A stretch of DNA of 64,000 nucleotides from positions 1,116,001 to 1,180,000 of the forward strand of contig CAVVPY010000001.1 of assembly GCA_963750295.1 (NCBI GenBank), read 5' to 3'. The DNA is from CAVVPY01 sp963750295. GTDB taxonomy: Bacteria > Actinomycetota > Actinomycetes > Mycobacteriales > Jatrophihabitantaceae. A program made the translations under genes and the position numbers. Of the stretch, positions 53,006 through 62,382 are shown piece by piece (positions within the stretch are counted from its first letter, which is position 1; each line of letters opens with the position of its first letter). The notes beneath the pieces were generated by a model that had not been told where the DNA came from, did no database searches, and saw only the letters and a program-made list of their open reading frames with translations.

Positions 53006-54576
53006 GAGAGCTCCTTGCGCAGTTCGGTCTTGAGCACCTTGCCGGACGGGTTGCGCGGCAGCGCTGTCACGGAAGCTAACCGTGCGCGGCACCTTGAAGT
53101 TCGCCAGCCGCTCGCGGCAGTGCGCGAGCACGGCTTCGGCGTCGAGCGCTGAACCGGGTGAGCGCACGACAAGGGCGACGCCGACCTCGCCGAGGCGATC
53201 GTCGGGTACCCCGACGACGGCTGCGTCGGCAACGCCGGGCAGCCGGGCCAGTGTCTGCTCGACCTCGGCGGGGTAGACGTTGAAGCCGCCGCTGATGTAC
53301 ATGTCCTTCAGCCGGTCGGTGATGCGCAGGTACCCCGCCTCGTCCAGTGCGCCGACGTCGCCGGTGTGCAGCCACCCGGCATCGTCGACGGCGGCCGCCG
53401 TCGCGTCGGCGTCGTCGAGGTAGCCGAGCATCACGTTCGGGCCCCGCAGCAGGACCTCATCGTGCTCGCCGATCCGGGTCTCGAAACCTGCAGTCGCGCG
53501 TCCGCAGGTGCGTGCCACCAACTCGGGCGGGTCCCCGCGACGACACATCGTCACCACCACGGCTTCGGTCATCCCGAAGGCGGTGAGCACGAGCTCGAAG
53601 CCGAGTTCGGTCTGCAACTGCTCGACCAGCGCGACCGGGACGACCGCGGCGCCGGTGACGGCCAACCGGAGCGACGAGAGATCGCGTGCCGGGCCGCGAC
53701 GGGTGATCGAGCAGGGTCCGGAACACGGTCGGTGCCCCGGGCAGCACACTGATGCGCTCGGTTTCGATCAGCGTGATCGCCGCTTCGACGTCGTAGACGG
53801 CTTGCGGCACGATCGTCGCGCCGGTGAGCAAGCAGGCCAGGATGCCGGCCTTGTAGCCGAAGCTGTGGAAGAACGGGTTGACGACCAGGTACCGGTCGCG
53901 CGGGTCGAGCTCGCCGCACTCGGCCCAGGCCCGCGCCACGTCGAGGGCCTGCCGGTGCGCGCTCAGGACGCCCTTGCTGCGTCCGGTGGTCCCGGACGTG
54001 AACAGGATGTCCGACACCGCCTCGGGGTCGACGGCAGCGGCGCGCCGGTCCATCTCGTCGAGGGGGACGCCTGCGCCGAGAGTCGTCGACATCCGACCAG
54101 TCGAGCGCAGCGTCGGGCAGTGCGGACGAGTCGGTCGCGATGCGCAGCACCGCCTGCAGGTCCGGCAGGCCGTCCGGCCCCGCGGCGGCCCTCAGCTCGG
54201 CGAGCCGGTCGACACCGAGGAACGGGCCGGTGACGACCAGGACGACGGCGCGGCTGCGTTGCAGGATGTCGAGTGCCTCGTGCCCGGTGTAGCGCGTGTT
54301 GATCGGGACGAGCGCGGCGCCGGCGTGATGCGCGCCGAGCGCGGCGACCACCCAGTCGTGGGTGTTCGGCGCCCACACGGCGACCCGGTCGCCGGCGCGG
54401 ACGCCCGAGCGCGGCGTAGCAGGCGGCGGCGGCGCGCACCCGGCGATGCAGCTCGCGCGAAGGTCAGCCGGACCGGCCCGTCCACGACCGCCTCGTGGTC
54501 GCCGAAGCCGGCGTGCGGCCTCGGCGACGGCGAGCGGAATCGTCGACAACGCAAGCCTTCCGGAGTCCGTCGGCAT
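53002..54576 (-). CDS. fadD3: FadD3, HIP-CoA synthetase, six frameshifts
   Basis: About 523 codons from ATG 54576. The pieced-together protein carries the acyl-CoA synthetase landmarks: VAVWAPNTHDWVVAALGAHH, DILFTSGTTGRSKGVLSAHR (P-loop), NPFFHSFGYKAGILACLLTG, LVLTAFGMTEAVVV, GWLHTGDVGALDEAGYLRIT, DRLKDMYISGGFNVYPAEVE and NPSGKVLKTELRKEL with the catalytic Lys. Six extra single bases fall near 54515, 54453, 54408, 54088, 53700 and 53073. FadD3 joins CoA to HIP, starting C/D-ring breakdown. The start is 5 bp from the KstR2 operator. Six breaks make either poor local sequence or true decay possible. Confidence 0.86.
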
Positions 54577-54580
54577 ACCT

Positions 54581-54594
54581 AGCAAGTGCTTGGT
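54581..54594. promoter_or_regulatory. KstR2 operator, fadD3/fadE30 divergent promoter
   Basis: AGCAAGTGCTTGGT matches the KstR2 consensus AnCAAGnnCTTGnT exactly. It is the only such site I found in the window. fadD3 starts 5 bp to the left and fadE30 17 bp to the right, so one site serves both operons. Confidence 0.93.
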
Positions 54595-54610
54595 AGGGTA
54601 GCCTACGCGC

Positions 54611-55766
54611 ATGACGGCGGACCGAGCACGCGGACTTCCGCAGCGAGGTCCGCGAGTGGCTCGAGACGAACCTCGGTGGCGGCTTCGCGGGCGTGCGCGG
54701 CCGAGGCGGACCGGGCCGCGAGCACGAATCGTTCGACGAGCGGCTGGCCTGGGATCGGCACCTTTCCGCCGCCGGCTGGACCTGTCTCGGCTGGCCGGTC
54801 GAGCACGGGGGACGGGGTGCCAGCACCGCGCAACAGGTCATCTTCCACGAGGAGTACGCGCGCGCCGACGGGCCGGCGCGGGTGAACCATCTGGGCGAGG
54901 AACTGCTCGGCCCGACCCTGATCGCACTCGGCACGGCGTCCCAGCAGCAGCGGTTCCTGCCCCGGATCAAGGCCCTCGACGAACTGTGGTGCCAGGGATA
55001 CTCCGAGCCCGGCGCGGGATCCGATCTGGCCGCCGTGTCGACGACGGCGACCCGCGACGGTGAGGAATGGACGATCACCGGCCAGAAGGTCTGGACCTCG
55101 CTGGCACATGTGGCCGACTGGTGCTTCGTCCTGGCACGCACCGAACCAGGGTCGAGGGGCCACCAGGGGTTGTCGTACCTGCTGGTCCCGATGAAGCAGG
55201 ACGGCGTGGACGTCCGGCCGATCCGGCAATTGACCGGGACGTCGGAGTTCAACGAGGTCTTCTTCGACGGTGCGCGCACCGCTGCCGATCTGGTCGTCGG
55301 CGAGGTCGGCGAGGGTTGGCGCGTCGCGATGGCAACGCTGGGCTTCGAGCGGGGGGTCGCCACGCTCGGCCAGCAGGTCGGCTTCCGCCGGGAACTCGAC
55401 GCGGTGGTCGCGCTGGCGCGTGCCAATGGTGCGGCCGAGGATCCGGTCGTCCGCGAGCGGCTCACCCGCGCTCACGTGGCTCTGCAGGTGATGCGGGCCC
55501 ACGCCCAGCGCACGCTTCAGTCCGGTATCGGCGGCACCGAGGCGTCCGTGGCCAAGCTCCTGTGGGCGCACTGGCACCGCGATCTCGGTGAACTGGCGAT
55601 GCAGGTACGCGGCGCCGCCGGCATGGTCGCCGGGGACGACCTCGACGAGTGGCAGCGCCTGTTCCTGTTCACCCGCGCCGACACCATCTACGGCGGTTCG
55701 GACGAGGTACAGCGCACGATCATCGCCGAGCGCACGCTCGGCCTGCCGCGTGAGGCACGCGGATGA
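54611..55766 (+). CDS. fadE30: FadE30 (IpdE1) acyl-CoA dehydrogenase, one frameshift near start
   Basis: About 385 codons from ATG 54611. An extra base near 54620 separates the start from EHADFRSEVREWLETNLGGG. The rest matches Rv3560c: GREHESFDERLAWDRHLSAA, LWCQGYSEPGAGSDLAAVS, GQKVWTSLAHVADWCFVLAR, TGTSEFNEVFFDGARTAADL, FTRADTIYGGSDEVQRTIIA and ERTLGLPREARG. With FadE33/IpdE2 it dehydrogenates 5-OH-HIP-CoA. Overlaps ipdF by 4 bp (ATGA). Confidence 0.92.
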
Positions 55767-56536
55767 CCGTTCCGTCCTACGTGCCCGGCCACCAGTTGGC
55801 GGCCGGCAAGGTCGTCGTCGTGACGGCTGCCGCCGGCGCGGGAATCGGTCAGGCCGCGGCCCGACGGTTTCTCGAGGAGGGCGCGCAGGTCGTCGTCAGT
55901 GACGCACACGTCCGGCGCCTGGCCGAGACCGTCGAGGCGCTCAGCGTCCACGGTGAGGTCGCGGGAACGCCGTGCGACGTCACCGATGACGACCAGGTCC
56001 GCGCGCTCATCGCGTTCGCGGTCGAGCGCTTCGGCCGGCTCGACGTGATGGTGAACAACGCCGGGCTCGGCGGGACGGCCTCGATCCTCGACATGACCGA
56101 CGAGCAATGGACGCGCGTTCTAGACGTCACGCTCAACGGCACGTTCCGGTGTACGCGGGCTGCCCTGCAGCAGATGGTCGCGCAGGGCGGCGGTGGCGCG
56201 ATCGTCAACAACGCCTCGGTCATCGGCTGGCGGGCACAGGAGGGTCAGGCGCACTATGCCGCGGCAAAGGCCGGGGTGATGGCGCTGACCCGCTGCGCCG
56301 CCCTCGATGCAGCCCCGCACAACATCCGTGTCAATGCGGTCTCGCCCAGCCTGGCGATGCACCCGCACCTGGCGAAGGTGACGAGCGACGACCTGCTCGC
56401 CGAACTGACCCAGCGCGAGGCGTTCGGCCGCTACGCCGAGCCGTGGGAGATCGCGAACGTGATGGTGTTCCTCGCCAGCGACTACGCGTCGTACCTGACC
56501 GGTGAGGTCCTGTCCGTGAGCAGCCAACACCCATGA
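55763..56536 (+). CDS. ipdF: IpdF-like short-chain dehydrogenase, Rv3559c type
   Basis: 257 residues. SDR with an unusual cofactor loop TAAAGAGIGQAAARRFLEEG, then NNAGLGGTASILDM, Ser in NNASVIGWRAQEGQ and YAAAK. The order fadE30-SDR-kstR2-fadA6 is that of the M. tuberculosis Rv3560c-Rv3556c stretch without the PPE gene, so it corresponds to Rv3559c (IpdF), which oxidises the 5-hydroxy group of a C/D-ring CoA intermediate. Overlaps genes on both sides by 4 bp. Confidence 0.9.
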   Translation: MTVPSYVPGHQLAAGKVVVVTAAAGAGIGQAAARRFLEEGAQVVVSDAHVRRLAETVEALSVHGEVAGTPCDVTDDDQVRALIAFAVERFGRLDVMVNNAGLGGTASILDMTDEQWTRVLDVTLNGTFRCTRAALQQMVAQGGGGAIVNNASVIGWRAQEGQAHYAAAKAGVMALTRCAALDAAPHNIRVNAVSPSLAMHPHLAKVTSDDLLAELTQREAFGRYAEPWEIANVMVFLASDYASYLTGEVLSVSSQHP

Positions 56537-57144
56537 CAGTCGGAACCGATCGCCGCAGCGAGGTCCTCGCCCTGGCCGCTGACCTGTTCGCCGAGCGCGG
56601 GCTGCGGGCGACGACGGTACGCGACATCGCCGACGCCGCCGGCATCCTGTCGGGCAGCCTGTACCACCACTTCGACTCGAAGGAGTCGATGGTGGACGAG
56701 ATCCTGCGCGGCTTCCTCGACCCCCTCTTCGAGCGCTACCACGAGATCGTCGAGACCGACCGGTCGCCGCGGGCGATGATCGAGGCGCTCGTCGCGGTGT
56801 CGTTCGCGGCGATCGAGGACCACCACGCCGCCGTCGCGATCTACCAGGCCGAGGCACGACGGCTGTCCGAACAGCCGCGCTTCGCCTACGTGCTCGATCT
56901 GCTCTCCGACTTCCGGCAGTTGTGGTTCCGGGTGCTGCGGGCCGGAGTGGCGGACGGCACCTTCCGGCCTGACCTCGACATCGAACTCGCCTACCGGTTC
57001 CTGCGCGACACGGTCTGGGTCGCGGTGAGCTGGTACCGGCCGGGCGGCAAACTCGGGATCGACGAGATCGGACGCGAGTACCTCTCGATCGTGCTCGACG
57101 GAATCGCCGCGCCGCGGCCGCGCAGCCGACGCGCAGCCGGGTAG
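56533..57144 (+). CDS. kstR2: KstR2, TetR-family repressor of the C/D-ring regulon
   Basis: 203 residues. Nearly identical in key parts to Rv3557c: LFAERGLRATTVRDIADAAG and ILSGSLYHHFDSKESMVDEI form the DNA-binding domain; ligand-domain segments are IYQAEARRLSEQPRFAYV, FRPDLDIELAYRFLRDTVWV and SWYRPGGKLGIDEIGREYLS. KstR2 is released from DNA by HIP-CoA, made by FadD3. The site at 54581-54594 is upstream of its operon, giving autoregulation. ATG overlaps the ipdF stop (ATGA). Confidence 0.96.
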   Translation: MTVGTDRRSEVLALAADLFAERGLRATTVRDIADAAGILSGSLYHHFDSKESMVDEILRGFLDPLFERYHEIVETDRSPRAMIEALVAVSFAAIEDHHAAVAIYQAEARRLSEQPRFAYVLDLLSDFRQLWFRVLRAGVADGTFRPDLDIELAYRFLRDTVWVAVSWYRPGGKLGIDEIGREYLSIVLDGIAAPRPRSRRAAG

Positions 57145-57164
57145 TTGCAGGACAAGGAGAAACC

Positions 57165-58319
57165 GTGCCCGAGGCCTACCTCATCGATGCCGTACGTACC
57201 CCGGTCGCGCGCCGGCGGGGCGCGCTGTCGGAAGTGCACCCGGCCGATCTGGCCGCGCACGTCATCAGCGCGCTGTTCGACCGCAACCCGTCCGCTGACC
57301 CCGACGCGGTGGACGACGTCGTGCTCGGCTGCACCGACACGTTGGGGCCGCAGGCAGGCGACATCGCGCGCACGGGCTGGCTGGCAACCGGGTTCGCCGA
57401 TCACGTCCCTGGTGTCACCATCGACCGGCAGTGCGGGTCGAGTCAGCAGGCCGTCCACTTCGCAGCACAGGCGGTCATGAGCGGTACGGCAGATCTCGTC
57501 GTCGCGGGTGGCGTGCAGAACATGAGCATGATCCCGATAGCGTCCGCGATGATGGTCGGCCCCCAGTTCGGGTTCGAGACCCCGTTCACCGGGTCGGTCG
57601 GGTGGGACAAGCGCTACGGGCAGCAAGAGATCTCGCAATTCCGCGCCGCCGACCTGATCGCCGAACGCTGGGACATCAGCCGCGAAGAGATGGAGCACTT
57701 CGCGCTCGAGAGTCACCGGCGCGCGCTGGCTGCCACGGCACAGGGGCGGTTCGACCACGAGATCGTCGCTGTGGGCGAGATGACCACGGACGAGGGACCG
57801 CGCGCGGACACCGATCTGGACAAGATGGCGGCGCTGAAGACGCTGCGTGCGGGCGGCCGGATCACCGCCGCTGTCGCCTCGCAGATCTCGGACGCCGCGA
57901 GCGCGGTACTGGTCGCCTCCGAAGCCGCGGTCGCCCGGTTCGGATTGACGCCGCGGGCTCGCGTGCACCATCTCTCAGTGCGTGGCGACGACCCCGTCCT
58001 GATGCTCACCGCACCGATCCGCGCCACCCGATACGCCCTCGAGCGCAGCGGAATGACCCTCGACGACATCGACCTGGTCGAGATCAACGAGGCGTTTGCG
58101 TCGGTCGTCCTGGCCTGGCAGAAGGATCTCGGCGCCGATCCGGCGAAGGTCAACGTGAACGGCGGAGCGATCGCGCTCGGCCACCCGATCGGCGCGACCG
58201 GGACGAGGCTGATGAGCACGCTGCTGTGCGAACTCGAACGCACCGGCGGCCGCTACGGGCTGCAGACGATGTGCGAGGGCGGCGGGCAGGCGAACGTGAC
58301 CATCATCGAGCGCCTGTAG
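57165..58319 (+). CDS. fadA6: FadA6-type acetyl-CoA acetyltransferase (thiolase)
   Basis: 384 residues from GTG 57165, with ribosome site AAGGAG 5-10 bp upstream. Thiolase: nucleophile Cys in TIDRQCGSSQQAVHFAAQAV, VEINEAFASVVLAW (NEAF), GGAIALGHPIGATG (His) and MCEGGGQANVTII (second Cys). It is the Rv3556c homologue, responsible for the last thiolytic steps of HIP breakdown. Frame intact. It follows kstR2 by 20 bp. Confidence 0.95.
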   Translation: MPEAYLIDAVRTPVARRRGALSEVHPADLAAHVISALFDRNPSADPDAVDDVVLGCTDTLGPQAGDIARTGWLATGFADHVPGVTIDRQCGSSQQAVHFAAQAVMSGTADLVVAGGVQNMSMIPIASAMMVGPQFGFETPFTGSVGWDKRYGQQEISQFRAADLIAERWDISREEMEHFALESHRRALAATAQGRFDHEIVAVGEMTTDEGPRADTDLDKMAALKTLRAGGRITAAVASQISDAASAVLVASEAAVARFGLTPRARVHHLSVRGDDPVLMLTAPIRATRYALERSGMTLDDIDLVEINEAFASVVLAWQKDLGADPAKVNVNGGAIALGHPIGATGTRLMSTLLCELERTGGRYGLQTMCEGGGQANVTIIERL

Positions 58320-58329
58320 GTTCAGAATC

Positions 58330-59126
58330 GTGCCACTCGTCGAGCTCGCCGACCGTTCGCTGTCCTACCTCCGCCGCGGTAGCGGTGACCCGCTGCTGCT
58401 CGTGATGGGCATGGCCGGTCACGTCGGCGTGTGGGGTGAACCGCTGCTCTCACGACTCGAGCAGGATTTCGACGTCGTCGCTTTCGACAACCGCGGCATC
58501 GGGTCGAGCACGGACGTCGAGGGTCAGTGGACGATCGCCGAGCTGGCCGAGGACGCCGTCGCCGTGCTCGACCACGTCGGCTGGGACACCGCACACGTCA
58601 TGGGTATCTCGCTCGGCGGGATGATCGCCCAGGAACTCGTCCTGCGGCACCCCGACCGGGTACGGCGCCTGGTGCTCGGATGCTCCTACAGCGGCGGAGT
58701 CGGAATCGTCACTGCTGGCGCCCGGACCGCTGCGGATGATGGAGGCGATGAACTCCGGCGATGCCGACCGCGCGTTCCGCGCCGGCTACGAAGCCAACCT
58801 CTCGCCGACCTACGTGCGCCGACGATGCCCATTGGCCGCCGTTCCGCGAGGTGGTCTCGAGCGGAGTCGTGCCCGTGCCCGTCGTGTTACGCCAGGCCCA
58901 GGCAGCCTTCACGCACGACACCAGCACACGACTGCCGACCGTCACCACTCCGACGCTGGTCATGGCCGGCACCGCCGACCAGATGCTCGTCCATGCCAAC
59001 AGCGTGCTGATCGCCTCGTTGATACCGGGTTCCCGGCTGGAGATCTTCGACGACGTGGGGCATCTGTTCTGGTGGGAGCGACCGGACGAGACCGCGAACC
59101 TGGTCCGCGAGCACTGCCTCAGCTGA
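58330..59126 (+). CDS. Alpha/beta hydrolase, two frameshifts
   Basis: About 265 codons from GTG 58330, 10 bp after fadA6. PLLLVMGMAGHVGVWGEPLL, DNRGIGSS, nucleophile GISLGGMIAQELVLRHPDR and RLVLGCSYSGG; an extra base near 58721 leads to MMEAMNSGDADRAFRAGYEA, another near 58818 to DDAHWPPFREVVSSGVVPVP, and it ends TLVMAGTADQMLVHANS (acid) and DVGHLFWWERP (His). Probably part of the fadE30 operon. Substrate unknown; ester or thioester hydrolysis is likely. Confidence 0.82.
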
Positions 59127-60345
59127 CGGTCGCGAGCACCGGTTCGTCGACCAGGTCGGCGGCATGGTCGCGCACCAGTCGGAACAGCAGGTAGGCCATC
59201 ACTCCCAGCCCCGCGCCGGCGATGACGAAGACAGCCGGTATCCCGAACACGTGCGCCAGCACGCCGCCGAGCAGCGCGCCGACGGGGATGGCACCCCACA
59301 CCACGGTCCGGTAGGCACCCTGGACGCGGCCGAACAGCTCCTGCGGAATCAGCGCCTGCCGCAGCGACATCGTGATCACATTCCACAACATCACGCCGAA
59401 CGCCGACGCGCCGAACAGCGCGGCGCCGACGTAGCCGTTCTCCGTGAACCCCATCGCGGCGAGCGTCGCCGCACTCAGCGCGGCGCCGCCGACGAGCACC
59501 GCGCCGCGCCCGTAGGCGCGGACGAGCGGGGGAGTGGCGAGCCCACCGAGCAGTCCGCCCAGGCCCGCCACCAGCAGCACGAAGCCGAAGTTGCCGGCCG
59601 GTAGGTGCAGGACGTCCAGCACGTAGAGCACGAACACCCCGCTGGCCATCGTGCTCGTCAGCGCGGTACCCGCCGACACGATCGTGAGCCGGCGAAGCAG
59701 GTCGTGCTGCCGCAGCCAGTGCACGCCCTCGGCGATGTCGGCGCGTACCGAGCTGTTCGCCACGGGGCGGGCCGGGCGGTAACTTCCCCGCAGCGTGAGC
59801 ACGAGCAGCGCGGCGATCGTGAAGCCTGCCGCATTGACGAGCAGCGGAAAGCTCGCGGCAAGCGCGAACATCGCCGACCCGACCGGTGCACCGAGGAACG
59901 TCTGGCCGAGCGTCTCTTCCACGGTCAGCAGGCTGTTGGCGCGGTCGAGGTCGCGAACCCCGACGAGCTGCGGCAGGATGGCCCGGCTCGCGCTGTCGTA
60001 GACGGTCTCGGCGAGACCGAGCGCGAACGCGACCACGTACAGCGCGACGATGCCGGCGGTGTCCGTCAGCACCAGGACAGCAAGCACGGCAGCCGACAGT
60101 CCGCGCACCGCGTTCGCGGCGGCCATCGCATGGCGGCGATCGAGCCGGTCGACCAGGGCGCCGCTGGGCAGGGCGAACAGCAGCCAGGGCAGGAACGCGA
60201 AGGTGATCAGTCCCGAAATCAGCACCGGGTTGCGGGTGAACGACGCCGCGATCAGCGGAATCGCCGTCCGGCCGACGCCGTCGGCCAGGTTGGACGTCGC
60301 GCTACTGGCGTAGAGCCGCCAGAACCTCGGCTCGAGAGCCGTCAT
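59119..60345 (-). CDS. MFS transporter
   Basis: 408 residues from ATG 60345, twelve predicted spans. FWRLYASSATSNLADGVGRT begins the first span; motif A is ALPSGALVDRLDRRHAMA; FALGLAETVYDSASRAILPQ and AYRTVVWGAIPVGALLGGVL are typical of the EntS-like group of exporters. The start overlaps the ArsR-type regulator stop (ATGA); the 3' end overlaps the convergent hydrolase by 8 bp. Cargo unknown. Confidence 0.88.
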   Translation of the reverse strand: MTALEPRFWRLYASSATSNLADGVGRTAIPLIAASFTRNPVLISGLITFAFLPWLLFALPSGALVDRLDRRHAMAAANAVRGLSAAVLAVLVLTDTAGIVALYVVAFALGLAETVYDSASRAILPQLVGVRDLDRANSLLTVEETLGQTFLGAPVGSAMFALAASFPLLVNAAGFTIAALLVLTLRGSYRPARPVANSSVRADIAEGVHWLRQHDLLRRLTIVSAGTALTSTMASGVFVLYVLDVLHLPAGNFGFVLLVAGLGGLLGGLATPPLVRAYGRGAVLVGGAALSAATLAAMGFTENGYVGAALFGASAFGVMLWNVITMSLRQALIPQELFGRVQGAYRTVVWGAIPVGALLGGVLAHVFGIPAVFVIAGAGLGVMAYLLFRLVRDHAADLVDEPVLATVS

Positions 60346-60933
60346 GCTCGTGTGCCGTCATCGTGCGGGAAGACGGCGTACTGGACGTCGATCATTCGCG
60401 CGCCGCGCCCGGGCTTCATGACGCGGTACCTGGCGAACACCTCTGCCAGCTCGTCGGCGATTGCCCGCGTCTGCTTCTGGTTCAGTTCGATGAACCCGTC
60501 GGCATCGCTCGAGGCGCGCTGCCAGCCTTCGGACCACTGGGTCGCAGTGGCGAACCAGTTGGCCAGGCGGCGACTGCGATCGGCCTGGATCTCGCGCAGG
60601 ACGAAGCCCGCGGCCTCGCGGGTGTCGGCGTTGGCCATGAACTCGAAGCCGGACATGTGGATCCAGTCGACGGCCATGCGCCACCAGCGTTGCTTCCGCC
60701 CGGCGCCCGGACGCTCGGTGTCGTCGTCGGGCACGAACTGCTCGACGAACCCGTGGGCGGCCAGCTGGCGCAGGTGATAGCTCGTCGCCCCGGTGGTCTC
60801 GCCCAGTTCCTCGGCCAGGCTGGTCACGCTGACCCGCTTGCGCAAGGTGAGGATGCGCAGGATCTGCACGCCGCAGCGGGTGGGCGAGCGCCTTCAGTGC
60901 AGAGGCGTCCAGCTCCAGCTTGCGCTCGTCCAT
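60342..60933 (-). CDS. ArsR-type winged-helix regulator, one frameshift
   Basis: About 196 codons from ATG 60933. MDERKLELDASALKALAHPL; an extra base near 60885 leads to VQILRILTLRKRVSVTSLAE, ELGETTGATSYHLRQLAAHG and FVEQF. The ArsR/HTH_20 winged helix is followed by a C-terminal region of about 120 residues (ATQWSEGWQRASSDADGF, QTRAIADELAEVFARYRVMK) common in MFS-linked regulators. It probably represses itself and the transporter. The palindromes at 60953-60977 just upstream are the likely operator. Confidence 0.86.
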
Positions 60934-60952
60934 GCCGTCAAAGATAGATATC

Positions 60953-60977
60953 CAAAGAAATCTTTGCAAATAGATTT
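60953..60977. promoter_or_regulatory. Candidate operator of the ArsR-MFS operon
   Basis: CAAAGA-AA-TCTTTG (60953-60966) is a perfect 6-bp inverted repeat. AAATCT...AGATTT (60958-60963, 60972-60977) forms a second overlapping one. They lie 20 bp upstream of the regulator in one of the few AT-rich spots in the window. Confidence 0.55.
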
Positions 60978-60998
60978 CGGGCTAGGCTGGACGGTGTG

Positions 60999-61118
60999 GT
61001 GATCTACACCGACGGTGCGTGGCCGTTATGGCTACGCGTGCTGGTCACCGTGTTCGCACTGGGCCTGTTCGGCGCTCTCGCGTGGCGCTACTACGTGCAT
61101 TTCTGGCGGCGCCGATGA
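60999..61118 (+). CDS. Possible 39-residue single-span membrane protein
   Basis: GTG 60999 opens a 39-codon frame ending TGA 61116-61118. It has one hydrophobic span (WLRVLVTVFALGLFGALAW) followed by a basic tail HFWRRR, a plausible N-out or N-in single-pass protein. No strong ribosome site is visible, and length alone does not prove coding. It is divergent from the ArsR gene and could share its promoter region. Confidence 0.4.
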   Translation: MIYTDGAWPLWLRVLVTVFALGLFGALAWRYYVHFWRRR

Positions 61119-61136
61119 CGCCGCGGGGGAGCGGTG

Positions 61137-62154
61137 CTAGCTCGGGATGCCGTTGCGGTAATAGCTTGGCAGGCTCCACCCGACGCCGTTGTGGAAGTTG
61201 ACCTGCGCCCGGTAGGTGCGGCCGCCGCCCAGACCGCTGAAGGTGGTGGACGTGCGGCCCGCCGCCAGGTAGCGATACGACTCGGTACCCCACGTGTTCG
61301 ACGACGGGTGGAACAGCTGCAGCTTGACCATCGACGAGGTCCCGCCCGGCTGACCGGTCCACGACACGCGGAGGGCATGCGCACCCGACCGCGCCACCGC
61401 CGGCGTAGCCGGCCTGCTCGGTGTGGCGGGCGCGGTCGTCGGCACGCACGAACCGGTCGGTGCGGTGAACGATGCACTCGGGTTCGGCATCGGTGTCGAC
61501 TGCGGGACGTCGTTCCAGGTCGGGTATTGCGGGTACTGGGCCACTGGCCAGATCTGCGTCGCGCCCGCGTCATCGCAGGCACGCAATGTCGGGAACTCGA
61601 CGAGCGCCGTGCCGCGCTGCACCTGGAAATCGAGGTAGGGCAACGTGCAGTTGGCATTCTTGCCGGTGGTGCCCATGACACCGATCGCCTGACCCGCGGC
61701 GACGAGGTGGCCATCGGTCGCCAGCACGCTGGACAGGTGGCCGTATCGCGAGACGACACCGCCACCGTGATCGATCTCGACGGTCGTCCCGAACGAGGTC
61801 GGGTGCCCCGAGTTGCACTTGTACCCGATACGGATGAGGTGGAAGATGCCCGCCCCCATCGCGTAGATCGTGTCGTTGCCAGGGGAGCGGTCGCGCATCA
61901 CCGAGAAGTCCATCGTCCAGACCGTGTGGTAGCCGGGACAGCCGGGATTGCCTTTCACGCAGTCGACCTTCATCGGCTGGTGCAGCGGGTAGTACTTCGG
62001 GTCCGAGAACGGGTGTGCCGAGCTGACGGTCGCCGGGTGCATATCGGCCGCGTGCGCGGACGTGTCGCTGACAACTGCGGCGGTGATCGTCCCGCTCGCG
62101 AGCAGGACTGGCGGCCGTGGCCAACGTGCGCATGCGAGCACCGAATCGGTTCAC
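61137..62154 (-). CDS. Exported M23-like domain + fibronectin III protein, degenerate active site, one frameshift
   Basis: About 339 codons from GTG 62154 (AGGAGG 5 bp upstream). MNRFGARMRTLATAA then an extra base near 62110 before LLASGTITAAVVSDTSAHAA, a Sec signal. An M23/LytM-like domain follows: VEIDHGGGVVSRYGHLSSV and AAGQAIGVMGTTG are recognisable, but the closing HLHFEV is YLDFQV and the first zinc motif is not standard, so metal binding and peptidase activity are probably lost. A Thr/Pro linker and a C-terminal FN3 domain (VSWTGQPGGTSSM, YRAQVNFHNGVGWS) complete it. It may bind cell wall without cutting it. Confidence 0.8.
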
Positions 62155-62348
62155 TGGGCCTCCTGCGATCATGTCCGGGCGCACCCTGATTTGCCCCGGA
62201 GCATGTTGATCATACGCAAGATCCACCCCAGCGGGGTGGCAGGGCCGGCGCCTGTCCTCGGCAGTGTCGACGTAACGATGCATTCTCGATATTGCTCGCC
62301 TATACACATCGGCATTGCCAGCTCGACTGACAGGCATTTGGACAGCAG

Positions 62349-62381
62349 TTTGCCGCCCGGGCGGGTGGCCCGGGCGGCAAA
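62349..62381. terminator. Terminator-like hairpin downstream of the 62.4-63.2 kb gene
   Basis: TTTGCCGCCCGGGC (62349-62362) and GCCCGGGCGGCAAA (62368-62381) form a perfect 14-bp stem with a 5-base loop. It lies about 36 bp past the stop of the minus-strand secreted-protein gene. There is no U tract, as is common in actinomycete terminators. Confidence 0.8.
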
Positions 62382-62382
62382 C

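Noticed and set aside
51230..53152. 640-codon plus-strand frame over fadE31 and the crotonase
   Set aside because: Antisense shadow across conserved minus-strand genes; composition typical of GC-rich spurious frames.
54611..58319. Programmed frameshifting as the cause of the many breaks
   Set aside because: No slippery heptamers with downstream structures recur; breaks differ in place and direction, fitting errors better.
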